Below, in pieces: positions 1 to 6,686 of a stretch of DNA of 19,118 nt. Source of the stretch: CAYXDO01 sp964463485 (lineage in GTDB: Bacteria; Myxococcota; Kuafuiibacteriia; Kuafuiibacteriales; Kuafuiibacteriaceae); contig CAYXDO010000197.1 of assembly GCA_964463485.1 (NCBI GenBank), positions 1 through 19,118 of the forward strand. Direction: 5' to 3'. The notes beneath the pieces were generated by a model, which saw only the letters and a program-made list of their open reading frames with translations, had not been told where the DNA came from and did not search any database. The translations under genes and the position numbers were made by a program. Each line of letters opens with the position of its first letter. Positions within the stretch are counted from its first letter, which is position 1.

Positions 1-28
1 AACGGCAACGCGTCGCACACCGATCGAT

Positions 29-60
29 CGCCGCAAGGCGGCGTTATATCTATTTTTCTT
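29..60 (+). terminator. Possible intrinsic terminator of an upstream gene
   Basis: A 6-bp GC stem (CGCCGC, 29-34, with GCGGCG, 38-43) closes a 3-nt loop and is followed at once by a T-rich run (positions 44-60, including TATTTTTCTT). This is the layout of a rho-independent terminator on the plus strand. It would end a gene lying to the left of the window. The stem is short and the T-run is interrupted, so the call is tentative. Confidence 0.4.
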
Positions 61-194
61 CGACCAACTTTCCCGCAGCGCACTCAGATCCAGGCCCGGC
101 TGCACCCGATTGATTTTGGTGATATCTGACAGGTGAGGGCCCGACGACGCTTGTTTACGCCAAACACCTGCACTCGGCGCCCCGGCTGCGGGAG

Positions 195-212
195 TTGGGA
201 ACCAGTTCCCAA
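195..212. promoter_or_regulatory. 18-bp perfect palindrome, possible operator
   Basis: TTGGGAACCAGTTCCCAA is an inverted repeat with two perfect 8-bp arms and a 2-nt spacer, followed by TTTT. It lies 52 bp upstream of the ATG at 265, in a stretch that does not look coding. It could be the binding site of a dimeric repressor acting on the small gene downstream. Alternatively, the 7-bp stem with a 4-nt loop and the trailing T's could act as a weak terminator. The sequence alone does not decide between these. Confidence 0.5.
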
Positions 213-264
213 TTTTGCCGGGGTCGGAACGAAACTCGCGCCGAACACCGCCGAAGATCAACTC

Positions 265-555
265 ATGTACAGCTCGATCATGGACTACCTCCAACGCGGA
301 ACCGTCTCGAACCACGACATCCATCGCTACGCGGACCTCCGGAACGCAGGGATCGTTCGGAGCGCCGAGGAGTTCCACGACCTCCATCCCTTCGTGCGGG
401 CTCACGCCGGTCGTCGTAGCGCCTATGGCCTGACCGTGGGGGTCAGCGGGGGCGCAGTCACCACGAGCGAGCAGGGTGTGATCGACATGAGCACCCGCGA
501 GTCCGCGCAGGCCATGTCGGCCTGGCTCTCCGGCAAGGACTCCTTTCAGCGATGA
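265..555 (+). CDS. Small protein of unknown function (96 aa)
   Basis: I do not recognise this protein. It begins MYSSIMDYLQRG, has a helical, charged first half (HDIHRYADLRNAG, RSAEEFHDLHPF) and a Gly/Ser/Thr-rich stretch (GLTVGVSGGAVTTSE), and ends in another helix. No signal peptide, membrane segment or cysteine is seen. The frame is open back to a GTG at 133, but the upstream part is Arg-rich with clearly lower third-position GC (roughly two thirds against about four fifths downstream) and contains the palindrome at 195-212. The ATG at 265 is therefore preferred, although no strong ribosome binding site precedes it. It converges on the Nif11 precursor gene with about 70 bp between the stop codons. 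Whether it belongs to the RiPP locus, for example as an immunity protein, cannot be told. Confidence 0.55.
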   Translation: MYSSIMDYLQRGTVSNHDIHRYADLRNAGIVRSAEEFHDLHPFVRAHAGRRSAYGLTVGVSGGAVTTSEQGVIDMSTRESAQAMSAWLSGKDSFQR

Positions 556-624
556 CAAACTCTCGGCCCGCCGAACCGGCACTCCGAAGCTCGAGGGAGT
601 CAGACCCCCGAATCAGACTCCGAC

Positions 625-984
625 TCAGCGACCGTTGTTGATGTATCCGTTGCGCTCGCTTACGTACCCGGCCCCGGAATTGTCGGTCGAGCCATGCGCC
701 GAGCCTCCGATGTCGTTGCCTCCGCCGGTGGCGGCCGGGTCGATGGACTGAGCGCCGACCCAGGTCTTGAAAGCATCCCACCACTCACCGCCACCGGCGA
801 CCTGGTCGAGCTCGTCGTCGGAGAGTCCGCGAGTGGGTGCCTGGATCTGATCGACGGAGAGCATGAACCCAAAGTCTGCGGCAATGCGCGCGACCTCGTC
901 GGCTGACCGCGCGCTTCGAATTCGATCACGAATCCGAGGGTCCTGGTCGCCTCGCTGAAGGAATTGCTCAAGCTCGTTTGACAT
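625..984 (-). CDS. Nif11-like leader peptide, RiPP precursor (119 aa)
   Basis: Residues 1-50 fit the Nif11 leader family: MSNELEQFLQRGDQDP, then RSARSADEVARIAADFGF, where the family has an ELE-FL start and a SADEV-ALA-GF helix. The leader ends in GLSDDELDQVAGGGE (53-67), the classic LSDDEL-VAGG double-glycine cleavage motif recognised by C39-peptidase ABC exporters. Cleavage after Gly65 or Gly66 would release a core of about 53 residues. The core starts EWWDAFKTWVG (Trp68, Trp69, Trp75) and continues with a Gly/Asn/Ser/Asp-rich tail ending INNGR. It has no cysteine, so lanthionine or thiazole chemistry from Cys is excluded, though Ser/Thr remain. No modification enzyme or exporter is in the window. 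The ATG has no clear Shine-Dalgarno. It is the last gene of the minus-strand series, 71 bp after the LRV protein's stop. Confidence 0.9.
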   Translation of the reverse strand: MSNELEQFLQRGDQDPRIRDRIRSARSADEVARIAADFGFMLSVDQIQAPTRGLSDDELDQVAGGGEWWDAFKTWVGAQSIDPAATGGGNDIGGSAHGSTDNSGAGYVSERNGYINNGR

Positions 985-1055
985 GAAAGGAATGTCTTCG
1001 ACTTCGTGAAAGGAGTCAACCAGACGCAACCGTCGATACGGCGATCGATTCGTGG

Positions 1056-3920
1056 CTACTGCTGCGGATCGCAGAGCGCCGCGGCGGCCGCCAACGCGGT
1101 GAAGCTCACCTTTCCGATGTGGGCCCAACTCAGCGCGATGAATCTGCTTCCGTAGCGCGAGACGAGTCTTCGAACGACCGGCCAGCGAAGGTCCTCCGTT
1201 CCGCTCGACCAGAGCCGATCGAACGCGAGCAGCGCAGCCAAGACGTCGTCTCGGCCAGGGCTCTCCGGCTGAGGCATCCAGACCCGCTCGCGCCCCTGAG
1301 ACCAGGCGCTTCGGTGCGTGAGGATCGAGAGCAACTCCGGACCGAGCGCCTCGGGTGTTTCGACCTGAACGGGGGGGCTCCGACCCGAGCGAGCGTCCAG
1401 CCGAAGGCGGAGATCCTCCGGCAGCGAGTCGTTCCACAGGAAGGACCAGACATTCATGGCGTTCTGCGACTGGTCGAAGAGGGCACGCAGCACCTCGGGA
1501 TCTCGGCTCCAGGCCGCGATCGCTTGGCGGGCTTCGTGGAGCGTGGCGTCTCGGGATGGGTTCGTGACCACGAGGTCAGCGAGGCCGCGGTGAATTTCAG
1601 GTTCGAGGTGAGGGCACGCGAGCAGCTCGGCGAGCCAACCCGCTTCGAGCCCGTTGTCGGCCGCCGCCACCAGGTCTTCGAGGAGCGCTGGGACCGAGAG
1701 ATCGCCGGTCTCCAACCCCACGTGGGTCATGACTTCGGCGACGTGCACCCGAGCCGGCCCAAACCCCACCCACCGAACGACTCTGCCGATCTGGGAAGCT
1801 CGCTGCTCGGCATCAGCGAGAGTCGAGAAGACCGTACTCAGCTGGATACTCGGGTTGCCCAAGGCGGCCGCCTGAACCCGTTTGTCGGCGGAGCGGGCGA
1901 GCTTTTGCCAGACCGCTTCGGGCACCGCTGGATGGGCGGCGAGCGAGAGATCGAGGCTCTCGTCGGAGGGACCGAACCGCTCTTGCCGACCCCGAGTTTG
2001 TTGAAAGAGGGCCTGGAGGGTCGAGGGCGAGAGCTTCGGGCAACGCGCGAGCACCCTGAGGGTGTGGCCTCGGCGCTCGCGAATCGCGATGCCGGCCAAG
2101 TCGTCGAGGAGGCTCTGGGGGGTGGCCGAATGGCTGATGAGCGCTTCGAGGGCGAAACCGAGCGCGTTGGGGTCCCGCTTCAAACCGACGATTTCGTAGA
2201 TTCGCTCGATCTGAGTCGAAGTCAGGCTGGGGATCGCCAACAAGCGGGGGAGGGTGGCTCGGTCGGCGCCCGCTCGTTTCCAGTGATTGATTCGAGCTTC
2301 GATCTCCTCGGAATGGGTCTCGGGGAACAGGAGCTCGGCGTTGAGATCCTGCTCCTGCTTGGCCCAGGTCCGGCGGAGCTCGATGGGGAGGTCGCCTCTG
2401 GTGTACAAGATGTCTCGTGCACCCGCCAGCCTCGATACGAGCATACCGGCGGCCTTCGGCCCGAGGTTCGGGTGAGTTGCCAGCAGCGTGGTCGCGTTGG
2501 GGGCGCGACCATGGAAACGATCGATGCGCGGCAGGACTCGCTCGAGCACGGACGCACTCACCCTCCGGTTGGTGGCGAGTGGGATCAGGAATTCGGGAGA
2601 TGGGTGACGAGGGCTGAGCGTGGCGTTCGCGAGGAGGCGCTCAGCGACGGCGTCGGTCAGGTTGGGCGCGGCGGCGACCCCCGAGAGTACGGTCGGTGAG
2701 GAAGACGCGGCCAGCCCGATCAACTCGGACTCCGAGTCGTACCCAGCTGCGGCCAAACGGGCGACGACTTCGACCGACTTCTCCGACCGAAGCCCTGCCA
2801 GCGTGATGGCATCGAGGCCCGGCCGACCGGCGATCGCGGCGAGGGCGTGTCTTGGGAATGAAGCGAGGGCGAGCCGCTTGGCGGGGCTTGGAATGGGCTT
2901 GACCAACGCAGCGAGCTCGACGTCGGCGGGCGTTCGAGACGTGAGGAACTTCGCTTTCACCGACTCGGTCAAGATCGGCGCGACGGACCGGTTTTCCAGG
3001 AATCCGCAGTAGGTGTGCAAGTCGGCCGCGACCAGCTTGAGGATGGCCTCCGCACTTTGCCGCCCTAGGCTGGGGTGGAGCCCGACGGCGTGGAGGAGGC
3101 TCCAGCGAGGTCCGGTGTCCTCGGGAAACGTCCGCGTGCTGGCGACGACGTACCCTCGACGGTTTGGTTTGGATCGGGAGACCCGGGTGAGCCTCCCGGC
3201 GATTTTCTTCACGTGCTCGAAGGACAACTCCTCCGCCCGGAGCACCGACGCGAGGACTCTCAGGTCGAGCTTCTTGGAATCGAGGTGGGTGAGGACTTCG
3301 TCGATCTTCGCGCGAGCCGTTGGATTCGAAGCAAGCGCGATCGTGAGCGCCGGAGGGTCGGCGCGGAGCTCCCGCGCCAAGATCTCGACCGGCACGGCTG
3401 GGTCTTTGAGGAGGTGCTTGTCGGACGTCATTCGCGGTTTGGGCCACATCTGGCCGGCCGGGTCCAAAATGGCCACGGTCTCTCTCCAATCCTTGCCGTC
3501 GATGGCCTCGAAGACCTGTTTGGCTTGACCGAGCTTCGCGTGCTTCGTGGCGATTTCGGAGGTCGCGCTGTCCGGAATTTCCGAATTCAGGAACATCGCG
3601 GCCCACACGCACACCTTCCCGAGCCGCAGGAGCGCGTCCGACAGCGGAGCGCAGCCTGGGTTCAGGGCTACGATGAGTTGGTGAGAAAGCTTGCCGGAGC
3701 GTAGGCCCTCCGCGAGAGCCTCGAGCGGCGCTCGCGGATTGAGCAACACCGCAGCTAACAGTTTCTCGTCGCCGCCTCGGCTGAGTCTGGCGAGGATGTC
3801 GGGCGGGCACTCTACATCCAGCGCGATGCTGACCAGAGTAGGAATGTCGTTGGCAAGCCGTGCCTCGACGGCGCGCTGCCAAATGGGACCAGCATCTCCG
3901 GACTCGTCGTGCTCGGACAT
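1056..3920 (-). CDS. Large LRV/HEAT-like repeat protein (954 aa)
   Basis: This is a long alpha-helical solenoid built of degenerate repeats resembling the leucine-rich repeat variant (LRV) family. Examples are PPDILARLSRGGDEKLL followed by AVLLNPRAPLEAL near the N-terminus, LATHPNLGPKAAGML in the middle, and LARSADKRVQAAALGNPS towards the C-terminus. The recurring unit is a helix, a variable residue followed by NP or HP, and a second helix. Such solenoids are generally protein-binding scaffolds; no catalytic motif is visible. There is no signal peptide or membrane helix, so it should be cytoplasmic. The preferred start is the ATG at 3920, 10 bp after the stop of the coiled-coil gene. In-frame GTG 3959 and ATG 3953 would overlap that gene. 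The spacing suggests co-expression with the coiled-coil protein, and possibly with the Nif11 precursor downstream. The function is unknown. Confidence 0.88.
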   Translation of the reverse strand: MSEHDESGDAGPIWQRAVEARLANDIPTLVSIALDVECPPDILARLSRGGDEKLLAAVLLNPRAPLEALAEGLRSGKLSHQLIVALNPGCAPLSDALLRLGKVCVWAAMFLNSEIPDSATSEIATKHAKLGQAKQVFEAIDGKDWRETVAILDPAGQMWPKPRMTSDKHLLKDPAVPVEILARELRADPPALTIALASNPTARAKIDEVLTHLDSKKLDLRVLASVLRAEELSFEHVKKIAGRLTRVSRSKPNRRGYVVASTRTFPEDTGPRWSLLHAVGLHPSLGRQSAEAILKLVAADLHTYCGFLENRSVAPILTESVKAKFLTSRTPADVELAALVKPIPSPAKRLALASFPRHALAAIAGRPGLDAITLAGLRSEKSVEVVARLAAAGYDSESELIGLAASSSPTVLSGVAAAPNLTDAVAERLLANATLSPRHPSPEFLIPLATNRRVSASVLERVLPRIDRFHGRAPNATTLLATHPNLGPKAAGMLVSRLAGARDILYTRGDLPIELRRTWAKQEQDLNAELLFPETHSEEIEARINHWKRAGADRATLPRLLAIPSLTSTQIERIYEIVGLKRDPNALGFALEALISHSATPQSLLDDLAGIAIRERRGHTLRVLARCPKLSPSTLQALFQQTRGRQERFGPSDESLDLSLAAHPAVPEAVWQKLARSADKRVQAAALGNPSIQLSTVFSTLADAEQRASQIGRVVRWVGFGPARVHVAEVMTHVGLETGDLSVPALLEDLVAAADNGLEAGWLAELLACPHLEPEIHRGLADLVVTNPSRDATLHEARQAIAAWSRDPEVLRALFDQSQNAMNVWSFLWNDSLPEDLRLRLDARSGRSPPVQVETPEALGPELLSILTHRSAWSQGRERVWMPQPESPGRDDVLAALLAFDRLWSSGTEDLRWPVVRRLVSRYGSRFIALSWAHIGKVSFTALAAAAALCDPQQ

Positions 3921-3930
3921 GGTCCGAGAA

Positions 3931-4251
3931 TCACGCGCTCCGTTCGAGGGCATCGACACGAAGCTCGAGGGCGTCCACGCGGTCGTCCACGCGTGATCGG
4001 CCTTCGATGGTTACCTTGACGCCCCGGGCGAGGAACACGAGCTGCTCGGCCATGTCCAGGATGGCAGTCTCGATGCGCTCGAAGCGTTGGTCGCCTTGCT
4101 CGAGCCTGCGGTCGATCTGATCGAACTTGGCGAGGACTTGCTCGTTGAAGGCGCGCTGCTCGTCCTGAAAGGACTCGTTGCTGTCGGTGCCCCTGCGGAT
4201 CTCGTCGCGGATTTCCTGCAGGATACGGATCGTGAGGTCAACAGGCTCCAT
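3931..4251 (-). CDS. Small coiled-coil protein (106 aa)
   Basis: An acidic, highly charged protein predicted to be almost entirely helical. Heptad-like patterns run through residues 5-70 (IRILQEIRDEIRRG, LAKFDQIDRRLEQGDQRFE) and again at the C-terminus (VDDRVDALELRVDALE). The segment ILDMAEQLVFLARGV is more hydrophobic but too short to be a convincing membrane anchor. It has no cysteine and no enzymatic motif. Proteins of this shape usually act as oligomerisation or docking modules. The start ATG at 4251 has only a weak upstream ribosome site. The stop lies 10 bp before the preferred start of the LRV protein, so the two are probably translated from one message and may form a complex. That interaction is inference. 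Confidence 0.82.
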   Translation of the reverse strand: MEPVDLTIRILQEIRDEIRRGTDSNESFQDEQRAFNEQVLAKFDQIDRRLEQGDQRFERIETAILDMAEQLVFLARGVKVTIEGRSRVDDRVDALELRVDALERSA

Positions 4252-4330
4252 GTCGCCACGATACGACCCCGGATCTCGCCGCGCAATCCCCGTTTCTCGG
4301 GATGGACGAGTTATGTCCGAGCCGACCTGT

Positions 4331-4345
4331 GGCGCAAAATGCGCC
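4331..4345 (-). terminator. Hairpin just after the response-regulator stop
   Basis: GGCGCA and TGCGCC form a 6-bp stem with a 3-nt loop, 6 bp downstream of the response-regulator stop codon on the minus strand. There is no T-run after it, so it may only stabilise the 3' end of the kinase-regulator transcript or weakly reduce read-through into the coiled-coil gene. The 97-bp gap here (4252-4351) is the natural break between the two-component pair and the coiled-coil/LRV genes. Confidence 0.25.
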
Positions 4346-4351
4346 GTGAGT

Positions 4352-4804
4352 TTACTCGAGCTTGGGCGTAGGAGCGACTTCGTTCATGATCAGCCAGTAC
4401 AGGCCGAGCTGCCTGACTGCGTCGCTGAATTGCACGAAGTCGACTGGCTTTCGAACATAGCTGTTGGCTCCGAGGGCATAGCCGCGGACCAGATCTTGGT
4501 CCTCCACGGACGAAGTGAGGATGACCACCGGGATGAGCTTGGTGCGCTCGTCACTCCGAAGCGTCTCGAGGACCTCGAGCCCGTCGATCTTGGGCAGCTT
4601 CAGGTCGAGCAAGATGAGTTGAGGAAGAGCGCTCGGGTCTCGATGGGCGTAGGCCCCCCTGGCGAACAGGAAGTCGAGCGCCTCGACACCGTCGTGAGCG
4701 ACCACGATCGGGTTGGCGATGTTCGCCTTCTTGAGAGCACGAAGCGTGAGCTCCTCGTCGCGAGGATTGTCTTCCACCAACAGAAGGACTCGCGCGCTAC
4801 CCAT
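4352..4804 (-). CDS. Rcp1-like single-domain response regulator (150 aa)
   Basis: A stand-alone CheY-like receiver. Acidic-pocket residues Glu11 and Asp12 lie in VEDNP, the phosphoacceptor Asp67 in LILLDLKLP, the switch Thr97 in VILTSS, and the conserved Lys119 in VRKP. The pattern VEDNPRDEELTLRALKKANI and HDGVEALDFLF is that of the Rcp1 subfamily, which typically partners phytochrome-like or multi-PAS histidine kinases. No output domain follows, so the signal must pass by protein contact or phosphotransfer. The ATG is 5 bp after the stop of the histidine kinase gene, and AGAGGG at the end of that gene serves as ribosome site, so the two are translationally linked. The cognate pairing is inferred from this context and the subfamily match. 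Confidence 0.97.
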   Translation of the reverse strand: MGSARVLLLVEDNPRDEELTLRALKKANIANPIVVAHDGVEALDFLFARGAYAHRDPSALPQLILLDLKLPKIDGLEVLETLRSDERTKLIPVVILTSSVEDQDLVRGYALGANSYVRKPVDFVQFSDAVRQLGLYWLIMNEVAPTPKLE

Positions 4805-4809
4805 CGAAG

Positions 4810-6621
4810 CTACATCCCTCTTTTTTCCGGCAAAGTGAAGTAGAACGTGGCGCCCTCCCTCACAGCGCCCTCGGCCAGGACTTTGCCTGAGTGCCGATGA
4901 ATGATGCGTTGCACGGTCGCGAGCCCGACCCCCGTCCCCTCGAACTCGGACGCTGGATGAAGCCTCTGAAATGCCCCGAACAGCTTACCCACGTAGGTCA
5001 TGTCGAAACCCGCGCCGTTGTCCCGAACGAAGTAATAGAGCTCGCCGTCCCTGCGAGTGGCTCCGAATTCGACACGGGCGTGGGGGCACTTCGAGGTGAA
5101 TTTCCAGGCGTTGCTGAAGAGATTGTCGAAGACCACGGCGAGCAGGCGCGGATCACCTTCGGCCCAAAGACCATCCTGGATCGTGACTTCGACGGCCCGA
5201 TGTCGATGGGTCCGCAGCATGTTTGCCTCTGCGACGCGGGCGAGCTCGGAGAGGTCGATCCTCTCCGAGCTGAGCTCCGCTCGCGTGACTCGGCTCAGAG
5301 TCAAGATGTCGTCGATCAACTGCGCCATGAGTTGAGCGGACTCCCGAACATAGCTCAAATACCTAGACCCGTCCCCAGCGAGCGCGGAACCATAGTCCTC
5401 GAGCAGCGCTTGTGCGAACCCGTCGATGCTCCGCAGCGGAGCGCGCAGGTCGTGCGCAACGGAGTAGCTGAACGACTCCAACTCCTTGTTGGCGACTTCG
5501 AGCGCTTCCTTCGCACGAGTGATCTCTCGCTGAATGGCTCTGGTCTCCGTCACGTCCCGAATGATCTTCGAGACTCCGATGAGTTTTCCCGCGTAGTCCC
5601 GAATCGGGGACATGGTGAGGGAGACCTCGAGTCGCCCGCCCCCTTTGCGAACGGCCGTCGTTTCGAAGTGGTCGACGCGCTGGCCCGTCTTGATTTGGGC
5701 CAAGCGAGCCTTGTTTTCGGTCAGGGAGGGCATCAGGGTCGCCTCGACCTGCCGGCCGATCATCTCCTCTGCGGTATATCCAAAGATGCGCTCGGCGCTC
5801 CGATTCCAGCTCGTCACCACCCCTTCGAGCGTCGTGCCGACGATTGCGTCGTCCGAGTCGTTCACGATGGCGGCCAAGCGGTGTCGCCGCTCCGTGATGT
5901 CGAGGGAGAGAATACAAACGCCATCGGGGACCGGCACGAACCGAAGCTCGAAAGCGATGAGTGTCCCGTCCGGAAATTCGAAGACGTTCTCCATCTGCTC
6001 GTGGGTTCGCTCGACCATGCTGCGTCGCAACAGAGTGAACATCTCCGTCGTTTCGATTCCCGGGTAGCACTCCATCATGGTTCGTCCGATGAGCTCGGAT
6101 CGAGGTCGGCGCGCCTGCTTCTCCGTTTCGTTGTTCAGGTACAGATACCGATAGTCGAAGCTGACGACCTGGCATCCCTCGAGGAGCCGATCGAGGACAT
6201 CGCGGAAGATGTTGGCTGTTCGAAGTGTAGCCTCCCATCGCTTCTGCTCCGTGAGGTCCTCGACGTGAACGGTCCGGCAGAGCACCTCACCGCGGTCGTC
6301 TTTGACCGTGGTGACATCGACGGCAACGGGGAAGGTCGAGCCGTCCTTTCTGACGTGGACCGACTCGAAGCGATGTCGCCCACGCTCGTGAGCGCAGAGG
6401 ATTTCGCTCGGGATGCGCGCGTGCTCGCTCGGAGGAAAGAGATCGAGAATGGGGCGACCGGTGAGCTCATCGACGGTCCAACCATGCATGCGGGCGAAAG
6501 CGGGATTGGCCGCCTCGATCAGCTTGCCGTCCTTCGACCCGATGACGATACCCCAACTCGTATGGGCAAAAATGTCGCGCCATCGGCGGCCGTCGGATTC
6601 ATCGTGAGACTCGCTTGGCAT
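4810..6621 (-). CDS. PAS-PAS-PAS sensor histidine kinase (603 aa)
   Basis: A soluble sensor kinase with no membrane segment. Counting from the ATG at 6621: PAS 1 about 13-127 (NPAFARMHGW, VRKDGSTFPV), PAS 2 about 134-244 (CYPGIETTEMF, FEFPDGTLIAFE), PAS 3 about 247-362 (SWNRSAERIFGYTAEEMIG, GVSKIIRDVTE). A short coiled coil leads to the HisKA dimerisation helices, with the phosphoacceptor His390 in SYSVAHDLRAPLRSIDGF. The ATPase domain has N box DNLFSNAWKF (Asn500, Asn504), G1 DNGAGFD (from 534) and G2 GTGVGL (from 562). This H-box type is typical of phytochrome-related kinases. ATG 6621 has a good ribosome site (GAGGGAG); a longer in-frame ATG at 6735 would overlap chrA and is less likely. 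The gene lies 65 bp after chrA and immediately before its probable response regulator. The PAS ligand is unknown; no heme or flavin motif was identified. Confidence 0.97.
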   Translation of the reverse strand: MPSESHDESDGRRWRDIFAHTSWGIVIGSKDGKLIEAANPAFARMHGWTVDELTGRPILDLFPPSEHARIPSEILCAHERGRHRFESVHVRKDGSTFPVAVDVTTVKDDRGEVLCRTVHVEDLTEQKRWEATLRTANIFRDVLDRLLEGCQVVSFDYRYLYLNNETEKQARRPRSELIGRTMMECYPGIETTEMFTLLRRSMVERTHEQMENVFEFPDGTLIAFELRFVPVPDGVCILSLDITERRHRLAAIVNDSDDAIVGTTLEGVVTSWNRSAERIFGYTAEEMIGRQVEATLMPSLTENKARLAQIKTGQRVDHFETTAVRKGGGRLEVSLTMSPIRDYAGKLIGVSKIIRDVTETRAIQREITRAKEALEVANKELESFSYSVAHDLRAPLRSIDGFAQALLEDYGSALAGDGSRYLSYVRESAQLMAQLIDDILTLSRVTRAELSSERIDLSELARVAEANMLRTHRHRAVEVTIQDGLWAEGDPRLLAVVFDNLFSNAWKFTSKCPHARVEFGATRRDGELYYFVRDNGAGFDMTYVGKLFGAFQRLHPASEFEGTGVGLATVQRIIHRHSGKVLAEGAVREGATFYFTLPEKRGM

Positions 6622-6635
6622 GCGCTCCCTCACTT

Positions 6636-6653
6636 GACCCCGATTCCGGGGTC
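6636..6653 (-). promoter_or_regulatory. Hairpin between chrA and the histidine kinase ribosome site
   Basis: GACCCCG and CGGGGTC form a perfect 7-bp stem with a 4-nt loop, ending 14 bp before the kinase start codon and just ahead of its GAGGGAG ribosome site. There is no T-run. It may be a transcription pause or attenuation element separating chrA from the kinase, or a structure protecting the processed 5' end of the kinase message. Regulatory function is inference. Confidence 0.33.
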
Positions 6654-6686
6654 GACGCAACCCCTGCGTGCTTTGAACGAGCCACG

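Noticed and set aside
596..621. GGAGTC/GACTCC inverted repeat between the first two genes as a bidirectional terminator
   Set aside because: The arms are only 6 bp with a 14-nt loop and no T-run on either side, so chance is a sufficient explanation.
1119..2699. Long open frame on the plus strand opposite the LRV gene
   Set aside because: It is Arg/Gly/Glu-rich with no family pattern, and lies antisense to a clearly coding repeat protein; GC-rich codon bias keeps the opposite strand open.
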